From positions 629,501-693,500 of the forward strand of contig LR746277.1 of NCBI GenBank assembly GCA_902729315.2: a stretch of DNA of 64,000 nt, read 5' to 3'. The notes beneath the pieces are model-generated. The model saw only the letters and a program-made list of their open reading frames with translations. It did not search any database and had not been told where the DNA came from. Shown here piece by piece: positions 49,495 through 57,655 of the stretch. The translations under genes and the position numbers were made by a program. Source of the DNA: Spirodela intermedia. Taxonomy: Eukaryota; Streptophyta; Magnoliopsida; Alismatales; Araceae. Numbering within the stretch: the first letter of the stretch is position 1; each line of letters begins with the position of its first letter.

Positions 49495-51091
49495 AAATCA
49501 TTGCTAGTCCCTTAGCAATGGAATTACGAAAATAAAAATTTACAAATCTCAAACATCATATTCAATACAGAAAAGAAATACAATTAGAAATGATGCACCT
49601 TTAAACACTTTGGATTCTTATATCAAGTATTTAAGAATGATGTCAAGCACTTAAATGTTTAAACACTCCTTGGAATAACAATCTAGACTTCACTTCTTCT
49701 ATTCACATCTTTATCACTTCTTCACTCATAGATGTATTTACAAGATGTTCCAATTATCAATACTCATCCAAGAATAATATTGATCTTACATTTCCCTTTT
49801 TCTATGACTTGATTTTTGAAGTTTGCACTATATTTCTTCCTTCTTTCTTTTTTTTTATATATATAGTGGATAAGTAGCTTTTCCTGTAGACAAATTTCGA
49901 CAATAAGAATGATGTCTCACACCCTCCATGTGTACTCTTCATTTTCAGGGCTTTCACTTTATCCACTTATTTTTCAGCAAGTGTTTTTCTATGCACGATT
50001 TTCGACAATGAGAATGATGTCTCACACCCTCCATGTGTACTCTTCGTTTCTAGATTTTTCACATTGCTCTTTCTTTTTTTTTTTTTTGAAATAAGTGATT
50101 TCTCCTCACAAGTCCTATAGATCAGGGTGCAAAAATCTCCATTAAACTCAAATGATCAATCAAATTTTCACATCAAGTAAATATTATCCATCAAGATCAT
50201 GAAGTGAAAATCTGTAAAATCAAATCCATGTTATCTATCATGTATCCAAGGAGTATTCCAACATTTCATGCTACTAGATCATTCTTTTGACTCAATAATA
50301 ATCTTCCTAGTATCTTTTGGTATCAATCAATCTAATTGATTTAATTTTTCATGCATGCAATATGATGTAAGGAATTTTTAAATTAGATAGTTCTGACAGT
50401 TCTGTTTTCTGTTTTCAGTTCTATTTTAGCAGCAATAAATTTGTCAAAAATAAATCAAAATTATCTTCTTTATAGCTGTAATTTCGAATTTCAGTAATAT
50501 ATATCTAGGGGATTGAAATGTGAGAAAAGGGTCTCTATAATTTCAAATTTTGGGTTTTTTTTTTTTTTCATCTGCTGTTTTTGACAGTCTGTTGTTCCTG
50601 ACAGAAAACCAGAAAATAGATGTTGCAGTTTTTCCGAATTCGGCGATTTTTTTTATTTTTTTAGTTGCTGTTCTAAGTTGAATAAAATGCAAACACATGT
50701 TCTTAATCGTCATACAGCATAAATTAATAATGAATACTTCACCCCCCAACTTAAAAATGACATTGTCCTCAATGACACAGAAAACTCGAAACAGAATATG
50801 CAGAAAATATAATTTTCAAGTGAAGCATGCATATCTGCAAAGTTAAGCATTAAAAATATTTTCATAAATGATGAAGCTCAGAAAGACATCACCTCAACCT
50901 CGTTTTTAATTTTCCACTTCATCTTACACTCCTCCTGCACTTTTTCGAAAGAAAAACAAATACAGAAACAAGTACTGCGAAATTCTAAGAAAAACAGAGC
51001 TTAAAAAAAAATCAAACAGAATGAAATAAAAACCATGGGTTGCCTCCCATGCAGCGCTGAATTTAATGTCTCCAGCTGGACAGCTCTTATA
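49495..51091 (-). other. Noncoding 3' part of the element's internal region
   Basis: No pol-like sequence on either strand. It contains a second copy of the polypurine tract (50740-50752) and a direct repeat of about 45 bp (CGACAAT.AGAATGATGTC at about 49898 and 50003, 105 bp apart). It also has a T14 run (50074-50087) and a CATGGG...CCCATG inverted repeat at 51034-51051, close after the gag stop. Confidence 0.8.
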
Positions 51092-53602
51092 TCATATAAG
51101 CTGATCTATGGCCATCAAAATATATTTGTATCCCAAGGTAAGTTTTATGATATTCTTTTTCAGATTTAGCATAAATTCATATACTTCATATATATACCTT
51201 GACATACTTTCAGCCAAAACAAAATGGAAATTAACAAAATTTTCCCAAAAATAATATTTCCATTTTGAAAAGAATCTTTCCTTATTTCTATCTTGTTTTG
51301 TTAGGCTCTCATTCATTAATAAATACTTTCTATTAATAAACCATAAAATGTGATCAGGCTGTATAATTTTCAGATTAGCTCTTGCCCAATCTAAAATTTT
51401 TTCATCTAAATTGGTATCTCTAATTCTTCCACTCACCCATTTCTTAATGTCTTCTTTTATCTGCATAATCTTCCCCTGCTCCATTTTATCTTCCATACAT
51501 ATTTGTTCAATTTGCGAGGAGTGAAATATTTCAAGCTTAGAAATAATTCTAATGGGCTGTGGGTTTTGAAGGATGGAAGGATTGTCTTCTTTAATCTTAG
51601 ATCTAATGAATTCAGTAAAATTCAAATTTTCTCCTCCAAAATTATCTCTATATTCATTTCTATTATTTTCGCTTGTTCCCATTAGTTGAATCAATTCTTT
51701 TTCTAGCTTTTCATTTCTCAACTCATCAAATTCTTCATCTTCCCAAGAGCTATCTTTTAATTTTGGTATATGATATACATCATCATCCTCACAATCAACA
51801 TCCATGGCTGCAAAATTATGATTAGATTCATTAATTTCGTCTCCTACATCTCCCAAATCAATTGATTTTTCCTCACCTGAAATATATTTTTCTTCATTTC
51901 TGTCCTTACTCCCTTCTACTAAAATTTGGATGATTTTTCTATGATCAGTTGCTGTTTCTTCATCTAAGGGTTCTTTCTCCTCATCATCCTCCCTATATTC
52001 ATTCATCAATTGTGAGTAATAAATGATTTTATTCAAATTTTCTGCTACTACATTTTTGGCCTTAATATTCTCATTTACTTCTAATGGATCATCAATTTCT
52101 TCTAATAATTGGAAATAAGGATCAGGTAAAATATTCTCACTCAATATATTCACTGTCCTAACATTTTCATTTCGTGGGTTTTTTTCTAAATTTATCCAGC
52201 TAGACTCTTCTTGCTGAAATCTTACTGTTGGACAGCTTTCTGAATTTTCTATGGGCTGACTAGGTAGCTGTCCCTCTTCTCTCTTATTCCCAAGGGCCTC
52301 TATAATTTGTTTCTGGTGCTGCATCATTTGATTCATAGTTTGTTGCATCATTTGGCTCATTTGCTGCATCATTTCCATAGCATCAGGTTGGGTTTGAGAG
52401 GGCTGATTTTTCTGAAATCTATTTTCTTGTTTTGGACGAAATTCAGAGTTTGAATTGGGTCTAAGTGCTTCTAGATTTTGAATATTATTTGGGTCTCTCC
52501 ATGAAAAATTATTCCTCCAATTAAGATTATAAGAATTTGAAAATTTTTCCCTATTTCTATTAAAACCGTGAGCTACTTGCACTTGTTCTTGCATAGGGTG
52601 AAATGATTGATCTAAATTATAACATTGAAGTTCAGAATAATCATTTTCACCATACATAGGACATGTACCATTCGAATTAAGTTGAGGGTTAAAAGGCTTT
52701 CTAATATTATCAATAAGTAAATCAATTTTTTCTAATCTTTGATTAATCTGATTAACCTCATTTCTAAGTTTAGAATTATCATCATGATGCAATTCATAAA
52801 TTTCTCTCTTCATTTCCTTGTCATATAATTCAAAAGAGGCTTGATCTCTAGAACTTTCACTTAAATTCTCATAAAGACTGTAAATCTCATCAGGAGTTTT
52901 CTCCATAAAAGCTCCTCCACATATAGAATCGACCATATTTCTATGTTGTTCTAATAATCCATCATAAAAAATTCTATTGAGTTGCCACTTGGGTATAGCA
53001 TGATGAGGACACTTTCTAAGTAAATCTTTGAATTTTTCCCATGTCTCATGAAAAGTTTCTCCTGGTCTTTGAGAAAAACTCCATATATGTTTTCTCATAT
53101 TTTGAGTTTTTCCTAAGGGATAAAATTTTCGAAGAAAGGCCTGTTCTATATCTTTCCAGCTAGTTAATTCTCTATCTAATGTGGATAGCCAATGACTAGC
53201 TTTGTCCCTAAGTGTATGAAGGAATAATTTCATCTTAATAATTTCTGGTGTAACTTGAGGGAGATTAACTAAATCACAGACCATATGAAATTTTTCTAAG
53301 TGCTGATGAGGTTCCTCTAAAGGCAATCCATGAAAATTAGGGAGCATTTGAAAAATTCCTAGATTTATTTCGAATTTAACAGTGGGTGCTAATGGGACTC
53401 TAATACTAATATTAGATGCTCTTTGAAATGAATCAGGGATATAATGATTTTTCATGGCCATAGGATTGTTCTCAGTTTGACCTGTACTTCCTTCAGGATC
53501 CATCAAAATTAATTTTTCTTTCGGATTTTTATTTTTGAATGAAATAATGAAAGGATTTTCTAACCTTGGATGCAAGGATCTTCTACCATGCATAAAAATC
53601 AA
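51092..53602 (-). CDS. gag: Athila-type Gag polyprotein, 836 codons, stand-alone
   Basis: Structural protein that packages element RNA into cytoplasmic virus-like particles. N-terminal residues 1-60 are variable. The retrotransposon Gag domain spans about 95-240 (KMKLFLHTLRDKASHW, FLRKFYPLGKTQNMRKHI, FSQRPGETFHETWEKFKDLL, IPKWQLNRIFYDGL). At about 330-345 a zinc knuckle is in place but altered (C-x2-Y-x4-Y-x4-C, for CCHC). A Met/Gln-rich stretch, MEMMQQMSQMMQQTMNQMM, follows at about 425. Residues 500-700 are acidic. The end (SRYIYEVYEFMLNLKKN) matches nothing I know. The frame is fully open, unlike the Copia remnants, so selection or relative youth is likely. The start at 53602 (or Met4 at 53593) is supported by similarity of HGRRSLHP to NSRCSLQP in the family-2 gag. 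It is longer than the Gag part alone of most Athila elements. Confidence 0.88.
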   Translation of the reverse strand: MIFMHGRRSLHPRLENPFIISFKNKNPKEKLILMDPEGSTGQTENNPMAMKNHYIPDSFQRASNISIRVPLAPTVKFEINLGIFQMLPNFHGLPLEEPHQHLEKFHMVCDLVNLPQVTPEIIKMKLFLHTLRDKASHWLSTLDRELTSWKDIEQAFLRKFYPLGKTQNMRKHIWSFSQRPGETFHETWEKFKDLLRKCPHHAIPKWQLNRIFYDGLLEQHRNMVDSICGGAFMEKTPDEIYSLYENLSESSRDQASFELYDKEMKREIYELHHDDNSKLRNEVNQINQRLEKIDLLIDNIRKPFNPQLNSNGTCPMYGENDYSELQCYNLDQSFHPMQEQVQVAHGFNRNREKFSNSYNLNWRNNFSWRDPNNIQNLEALRPNSNSEFRPKQENRFQKNQPSQTQPDAMEMMQQMSQMMQQTMNQMMQHQKQIIEALGNKREEGQLPSQPIENSESCPTVRFQQEESSWINLEKNPRNENVRTVNILSENILPDPYFQLLEEIDDPLEVNENIKAKNVVAENLNKIIYYSQLMNEYREDDEEKEPLDEETATDHRKIIQILVEGSKDRNEEKYISGEEKSIDLGDVGDEINESNHNFAAMDVDCEDDDVYHIPKLKDSSWEDEEFDELRNEKLEKELIQLMGTSENNRNEYRDNFGGENLNFTEFIRSKIKEDNPSILQNPQPIRIISKLEIFHSSQIEQICMEDKMEQGKIMQIKEDIKKWVSGRIRDTNLDEKILDWARANLKIIQPDHILWFINRKYLLMNESLTKQDRNKERFFSKWKYYFWENFVNFHFVLAESMSRYIYEVYEFMLNLKKNIIKLTLGYKYILMAIDQLI

Positions 53603-53786
53603 TAAATTCGAGGGAAAAAGTTAGTAACTGTTACCCTCCTTCAGGATGCTCCAGTCCTTGCCGTGCTTCTTTTCGTTCCCTTTTTCTAATAAAAATCGGC
53701 AAAAAGAAAATAAAACAAGCGTAAAGTTTTTTTTTTTTGTGTACTCTAAGAGAAAAACAGAAAAATAGTAAATATTATTCAATACA

Positions 53787-53804
53787 TCCCCGGCAACGGC
53801 GCCA
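53787..53804 (-). other. Primer-binding site for tRNA-Asp (18 nt)
   Basis: Minus strand TGGCGCCGTTGCCGGGGA is complementary to the 3' end of plant tRNA-Asp(GUC), the primer used by Athila/Tat-lineage elements. It lies 5 nt (AATTT) from the 5' LTR end. It is intact at all 18 positions. The family-2 site at 56811-56828 has five transitions. Confidence 0.93.
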
Positions 53805-54101
53805 AAATTTGACGCGACTCAGTCGTTGTATATTAAATCACGCAAATATAAAATTTATAAAACTAGAAAATACGAATTTTTGGATATTTAGAAGTATTTC
53901 AAAATAAATATATCAATTATAATTCAATAAAAATCCCAAAAATAGTGGTAATTTTCCAGGTCGATCACAGGGATGTAATATAATATCTGGTAATTATTCA
54001 GAATTTTTCTCAATGAGTATGATTTGCTTACGAATTTTATACTAGGAAATAAAAAGGAAATATATTTAAAATTCACAAAAAAAAGAGGAAATAAGGGTGC
54101 G

Positions 54102-54119
54102 GACGTCAGGATGACGTCA
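54102..54119 (-). promoter_or_regulatory. as-1-like double TGACG site in LTR-1
   Basis: On the minus strand TGACGTCATCCTGACGTC: two TGACG cores 11 bp apart, the first within the palindrome TGACGTCA. Plant as-1 elements have two TGACG cores 12 bp apart and bind TGA-type bZIP factors. The same site is in the LTR-1 copies at 45639-45657 and 47720-47738. It would lie downstream of the TATA-like box, so a role in initiation is uncertain. Confidence 0.5.
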
Positions 54120-54305
54120 GTGCCCGGCGAACGCGAATCAGGCAGAAACAGAGTTCCGCCCGGCAATTCTTACGTAGGCGATTACAGACGACTCAATTAA
54201 TCAAATTAAGATCTGTAAAAGCCGGAAGAATCGTAGTTGAACGAAGTATAGTTTGGTAAATAAAAATCAACAAAGTATCACTAAATGAAGCGTAAATTAA
54301 ATTGA

Positions 54306-54737
54306 AAGCAGGAAAATAGAGTTCCGGCGTCGCGACGACGATGCGTCGGCGATGCACCGGAATCCTGAGCATTCGGGAGGATCGTCGTGCAGTGTCCACG
54401 GCCTCGAAGGCTCTCCTTGGACAAAGACGACGTGGGCAATCTCTAGATAAAGCAGGAAAACAGAGTTCCGGCGTCGCGACGGCGACGCGTCAGCGATGCA
54501 CCGGAATCCTGAGCGTTCGGGAGGGTCGTCGTGCAGTGTCCACGGCCTCGAAGGCTCTCCTTGGACAAAGACGACGTGGGCAATCTCTAGATAAAGCAAG
54601 AAAACAGAGTTCCGGCGTCGCGACGGCGACGCGTCGGCGATGCACCGGAATCCTGAGCGTTCGGGAGGGTCGTCGTGCAGTGTCCACGGCCTCGAAGGCT
54701 CTCCTTGGACAAAGACGACGTGGGTAATCTCTAGATC
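54306..54737 (-). repeat. 144-bp tandem repeat, three units, in the 5' LTR
   Basis: Units start at 54306, 54450 and 54594 (AAGCAGGAAAA). Each contains TCGCGACG, TCGTCGTGCAGTGTCCACGG and GACGACGTGGG. The 3' LTR has two units (47925-48212), other LTR-1 copies one. Because 144 is a multiple of three, long ORFs arise on both strands, but no protein family is seen. Confidence 0.92.
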
Positions 54738-55209
54738 TTCTCGCGAAGTCTAGAGACCAATGAAGTGGGTCGTCGAATCGTCTCCGGCGGCTGTCACCCG
54801 GCGGAGCGGAAAAACGGCGACTTTGCGGCTCTTCTGGCGGCTGTCACCCGACGGAGAGGGGCTGGATGGAGGTGAGGCGCGTGTTAGGGAGCTTCATCCT
54901 CAGGTCCGCGCAGCAAGAGGAGGCTCTTCATCGCATCTGGTACGCTCTCAGGAGGTGGCGACTGGTCTCTCGGCGGATCGTCCTCTTCCCGACGACGGCT
55001 TGTTCGTCGATCAATCGGAGATGATTTACTCGATGGATTGCGATCCTTTTATCGCGAATCGTTCATAAATTTTAGTAGCAATGCTCCGCGAATCGCGTTG
55101 ACGAGATTTTCGCCGATGATCCAGCGATTCCGATTGCTTAATCCTTCACCGGCGATCTGCAGGAAAGTCGCGATAATCAGTTAAAAATATATGAATTTTG
55201 ACTCTGAGA

Positions 55210-55220
55210 GGATTCGAACC
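55210..55220 (-). promoter_or_regulatory. tRNA-type B-box in LTR-1
   Basis: Minus strand GGTTCGAATCC fits the RNA polymerase III B-box consensus GGTTCGANNCC exactly. It lies about 70 bp downstream of the TATA-like box. It is seen in most LTR-1 copies (near 7208, 46425, 48683, 59433). I see no convincing A-box and no tRNA cloverleaf around it. Confidence 0.4.
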
Positions 55221-55284
55221 TGCGGCGGTCACCCGCCCCTGAAGGTTTAGTCCCACATCGGTTGTGCGCGGATTATTCGAGCAA

Positions 55285-55292
55285 ATATATAG
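55285..55292 (-). promoter_or_regulatory. TATA-like box of LTR-1
   Basis: CTATATAT on the minus strand about 420 bp into the LTR, after a GC-rich upstream region with the palindrome CCCGCTTGCGGG (55459-55470) and ACGTGT motifs. The same arrangement occurs in every readable LTR-1. Confidence 0.5.
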
Positions 55293-56388
55293 TAAAGTTA
55301 GCTTTCTAGGCAAAGTCTTGCATGTGCGACCACTCCTTGCCCCACAGCCGGCTGACCATCGGTGACGTGGAAGGGGAGTGGCGCACACGTGCCCCTATCG
55401 ATCCAAGCAAGCCGCTCGAGCCCCTGCTCGCGGCTACTCCCCGACTGCGCTTCTGACCCGCTTGCGGGCCCGGCTGGCCGGCGGATCCCCTCATTTTGCA
55501 ATATTTTTATTTTTATTTCTTGTTCTTCGTTTATCTCAAAACTAAGACTGTAAAAATCGTATAAAATCACATAATTACCCAAAAATTCACGTTAATCAAC
55601 TGAAAACCACTTTTCATGCTTTAACACAAATATAAGTCTATTTATCATGAGTTAAGGCTAAAACTATATTATTTACTAATTATTAACTCATGATAATGAA
55701 GACTTATCAACCCTTCTTTTGACGAATCTCTTCGACAAGTAGTGTAGTGCTTTTGGACGATACTTCTACGACTTCCAGTGTAGTGTGACATGTCTAGATG
55801 AAATCAAACTGCCACATCAGTGTCTCTAGTTGCCCAAGACGTGGACTAAACTTGGGCAATGTTTTACTTCCTACTTTCAGCATTTACTTATCTACTTTTG
55901 TCACTTATTTATTTTTTACAGCAAGCTATTTCCGTTTCATGCATATTTCGATTGAAATGAGTAGAACTAATTCAAAACTTGATGAATGATCTTTGTTCTT
56001 CTTCTGAATCCTCCGAAACTTGTCATTTTCAACTTATTTTTTATTAATTTTCACAGTTCAATTTTGACGTATTCATGTTCCCAACGTTCTGCGAATAATG
56101 AGTATTTTTCTATTTTTGAATGCAAAATCACTAAGATTAAAGACTGATTAATGAGCATTCAACAATTAAAATAAATTGGACATATTCATGACTTACCTCA
56201 TGTCAAGTGTGTAAATCCTTGAGCACACATTCGTCCAAGAAAATAAATTGACCTTATTTTTCTCTTTCTTCATTTCTCTCTCTCCCTCTCTCGTAAGACC
56301 TCTCTTCTCTCTCCGTCTCTCATGAGATCTCTCCTTTTCTCTCCCTCTCTCTCAATTGATCTCCTTCTCTTTCTCTCCCTTTCGCAAA

Positions 56389-56560
56389 AGATCTCATCTC
56401 TTCTCTCTCTTGTCAGAACTTTTTCTCCTCCTCTCTCTTTCTCTTCCTTTCATGAGAGATCTCATCCCTTCTCTCTCTCGTGATAGCTTTCTCTCCTCCT
56501 CTCTCTTTCGCACCGTTTTGCAAGAGATCTCATCCCTTCTCTCTCTTATGAGAATTCTCT
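56389..56560 (+). repeat. 68-bp tandem repeat in the CT-rich tract of LTR-2
   Basis: AGATCTCATC starts at 56389, 56457 and 56525, an exact 68-bp period. Units contain GAGATCTC palindromes and CTCTCTCT runs. The ORFs of 60-102 codons on both strands here are low-complexity artefacts. Confidence 0.75.
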
Positions 56561-56810
56561 CATTCCTTTTCTCCACTTCCCTTCCTTTATTCTTCTCACT
56601 TCACTCTTCTATTTTATTATTTCTGTTAAATATTAATAAAATATTAAAATCACTTTATATATAAATTAAATTAATTTTAACGACAAATTAATCAATCTCA
56701 CTATGTTCAACTTGAGACTTACTTCTATACTAGTATTTTATTAAGTCTTAGTTGTAAATATTATTAGATATTGTGTATTTAAACATAATGACAAGTACAC
56801 ACCATCTTTT

Positions 56811-56828
56811 TGACATCGTTGCTGGAGA
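56811..56828 (+). other. Decayed tRNA-Asp primer-binding site of family 2
   Basis: TGACATCGTTGCTGGAGA differs from the intact family-1 site at five positions, all G-to-A or C-to-T. It follows the LTR-2 end (56801) after nine bases, with TTTT in front as in family 1. It identifies LTR-2 as the 5' LTR of an Athila-lineage element. Confidence 0.8.
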
Positions 56829-57147
56829 GATTTGTTTTTAATTGGTGTTAATTGATTTTTTAATATATATTTCAGTGATTTAAAAAAATACCTTTCATTA
56901 TTTTATTATTTTCATTCAAATAGTATTTCAAAAAAAATAAATTAATAAAATAATAACAATAAATAAATTATTAGGCTCATTTGATTTCTATTTTTTGCAT
57001 AAGTTAGAATTTTAAATCTTTAGTTTCTATTTATTTACTTGAGTATCTTAATTTTTCATTGATTTTATACATCTATTTGACATATTTATTAAAATCATAT
57101 CTTCATGTCATGATCATTGCTAGATATAAATTCTGAAAACCTGATTT

Positions 57148-57655
57148 ATGAATAGTAGATGCAGCTTGCAACCAATCTTAGAAAATTCAGATACCAATGA
57201 ATCTAAGAATTTAGAGGCACAAGAAAAAAAAATTACCACCCATATTAGAGACTCCAATAATAGAAAAAAGAAAAAAACCATCTTCTATAGAAGTAGAATC
57301 ACCTAAGATGGATCATCCAGCCCAAGAGAGTGATAATGTTGAAAATACTCAACCTTATAAACTTATGGATGATTACTATACACCTAATTTATATAGACCT
57401 GCTTTGCAAGTTAGATCTCCTATTTTGCAAAATGTTCATTTTGATATTTGTCATAGCACTCTACAAATGTTTCCTAAATTTCATAGATTAGCTAGTCAAG
57501 AATCACATCAACATATTCTTCGATTTTTAGTTGCATGTGAACTTCTTCATATTCTTAATATTCCTCAAGATGTACTTAGGTTACTTCTATTCTTAGACAA
57601 GTGCACATTCGAAAACAAAAAAATACTCGTTATTTGTGAAACCCTAAGAACATAA
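57148..57655 (+). pseudogene. Family-2 gag, truncated and frameshifted
   Basis: A start at 57148 (MNSRCSLQP) matches the beginning of the family-1 gag. The frame is lost at an A-run near 57222-57230 and resumes in another frame, where 57308-57597 is open (RPALQVRSPILQNVHFDI, MFPKFHRLASQESHQHI). The order and spacing match Gag of the complete element up to about residue 130. The match stops at about 57597. What follows is the junction with the inverted LTR-2. A stop comes at 57655. It is non-functional. Confidence 0.75.

Larger units (their letters stand above)
53810..55709 (-). repeat. 5' LTR of the complete family-1 element (1900 bp)
   Basis: Carries three 144-bp units (54306-54737), the as-1-like double TGACG (54102-54119), a TATA-like CTATATAT (55285-55292), a B-box (55210-55220) and the terminal hairpin. 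It has a single copy of the 273-bp end block. Placing the transcription start near 55255 would give U3 of about 450 bp and a very long R-U5. Confidence 0.93.
47423..55714 (-). mobile_element. Complete family-1 element: gag-only Athila-like retrotransposon (TR-GAG type), TSD ACCCT
   Basis: The element body is 47428-55709 (8282 bp) with perfect ACCCT at 47423-47427 and 55710-55714. On the minus strand the order is: 5' LTR 55709-53810, gap AATTT, primer site, leader, one Gag ORF, noncoding region, polypurine tract, 3' LTR 49481-47428. No protease, reverse transcriptase, RNase H or integrase is present between gag and the 3' LTR. The LTRs begin TG and end CA. I count roughly 15-20 mismatches in the first 600 aligned bases of the two LTRs, so it is not a very recent insertion. 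It must have moved with enzymes from another, Athila-like, element. Confidence 0.92.
44694..57655 (+). mobile_element. Family-2 Athila-like element: 5' LTR, primer site, truncated gag
   Basis: The LTR-2 (TGTTAAAGCTAG at 44694 to AAGTACACA at 56801, about 2.2 kb without insertions) is followed by a decayed tRNA-Asp primer site and a gag fragment in the same orientation. Two family-1 insertions interrupt the LTR. The element stops at about 57600-57650, where an inverted LTR-2 is joined, so pol and the 3' LTR are absent. Confidence 0.75.

Noticed and set aside
53787-53804. Match to the 3' end of tRNA-Asp
   Set aside because: Only the 18 terminal bases are present, 5 nt from an LTR end; this is a primer-binding site and not a tRNA gene.
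54341-54727. 128-codon ORF with internal repeats (TGILSVREGRRAVSTASKAL)
   Set aside because: It arises from a 144-bp tandem repeat whose length is divisible by three. The opposite strand is open as well, and it lies inside an LTR.
55200-55260. A tRNA gene suggested by the B-box in LTR-1
   Set aside because: No A-box, anticodon arm or acceptor stem can be built around it.
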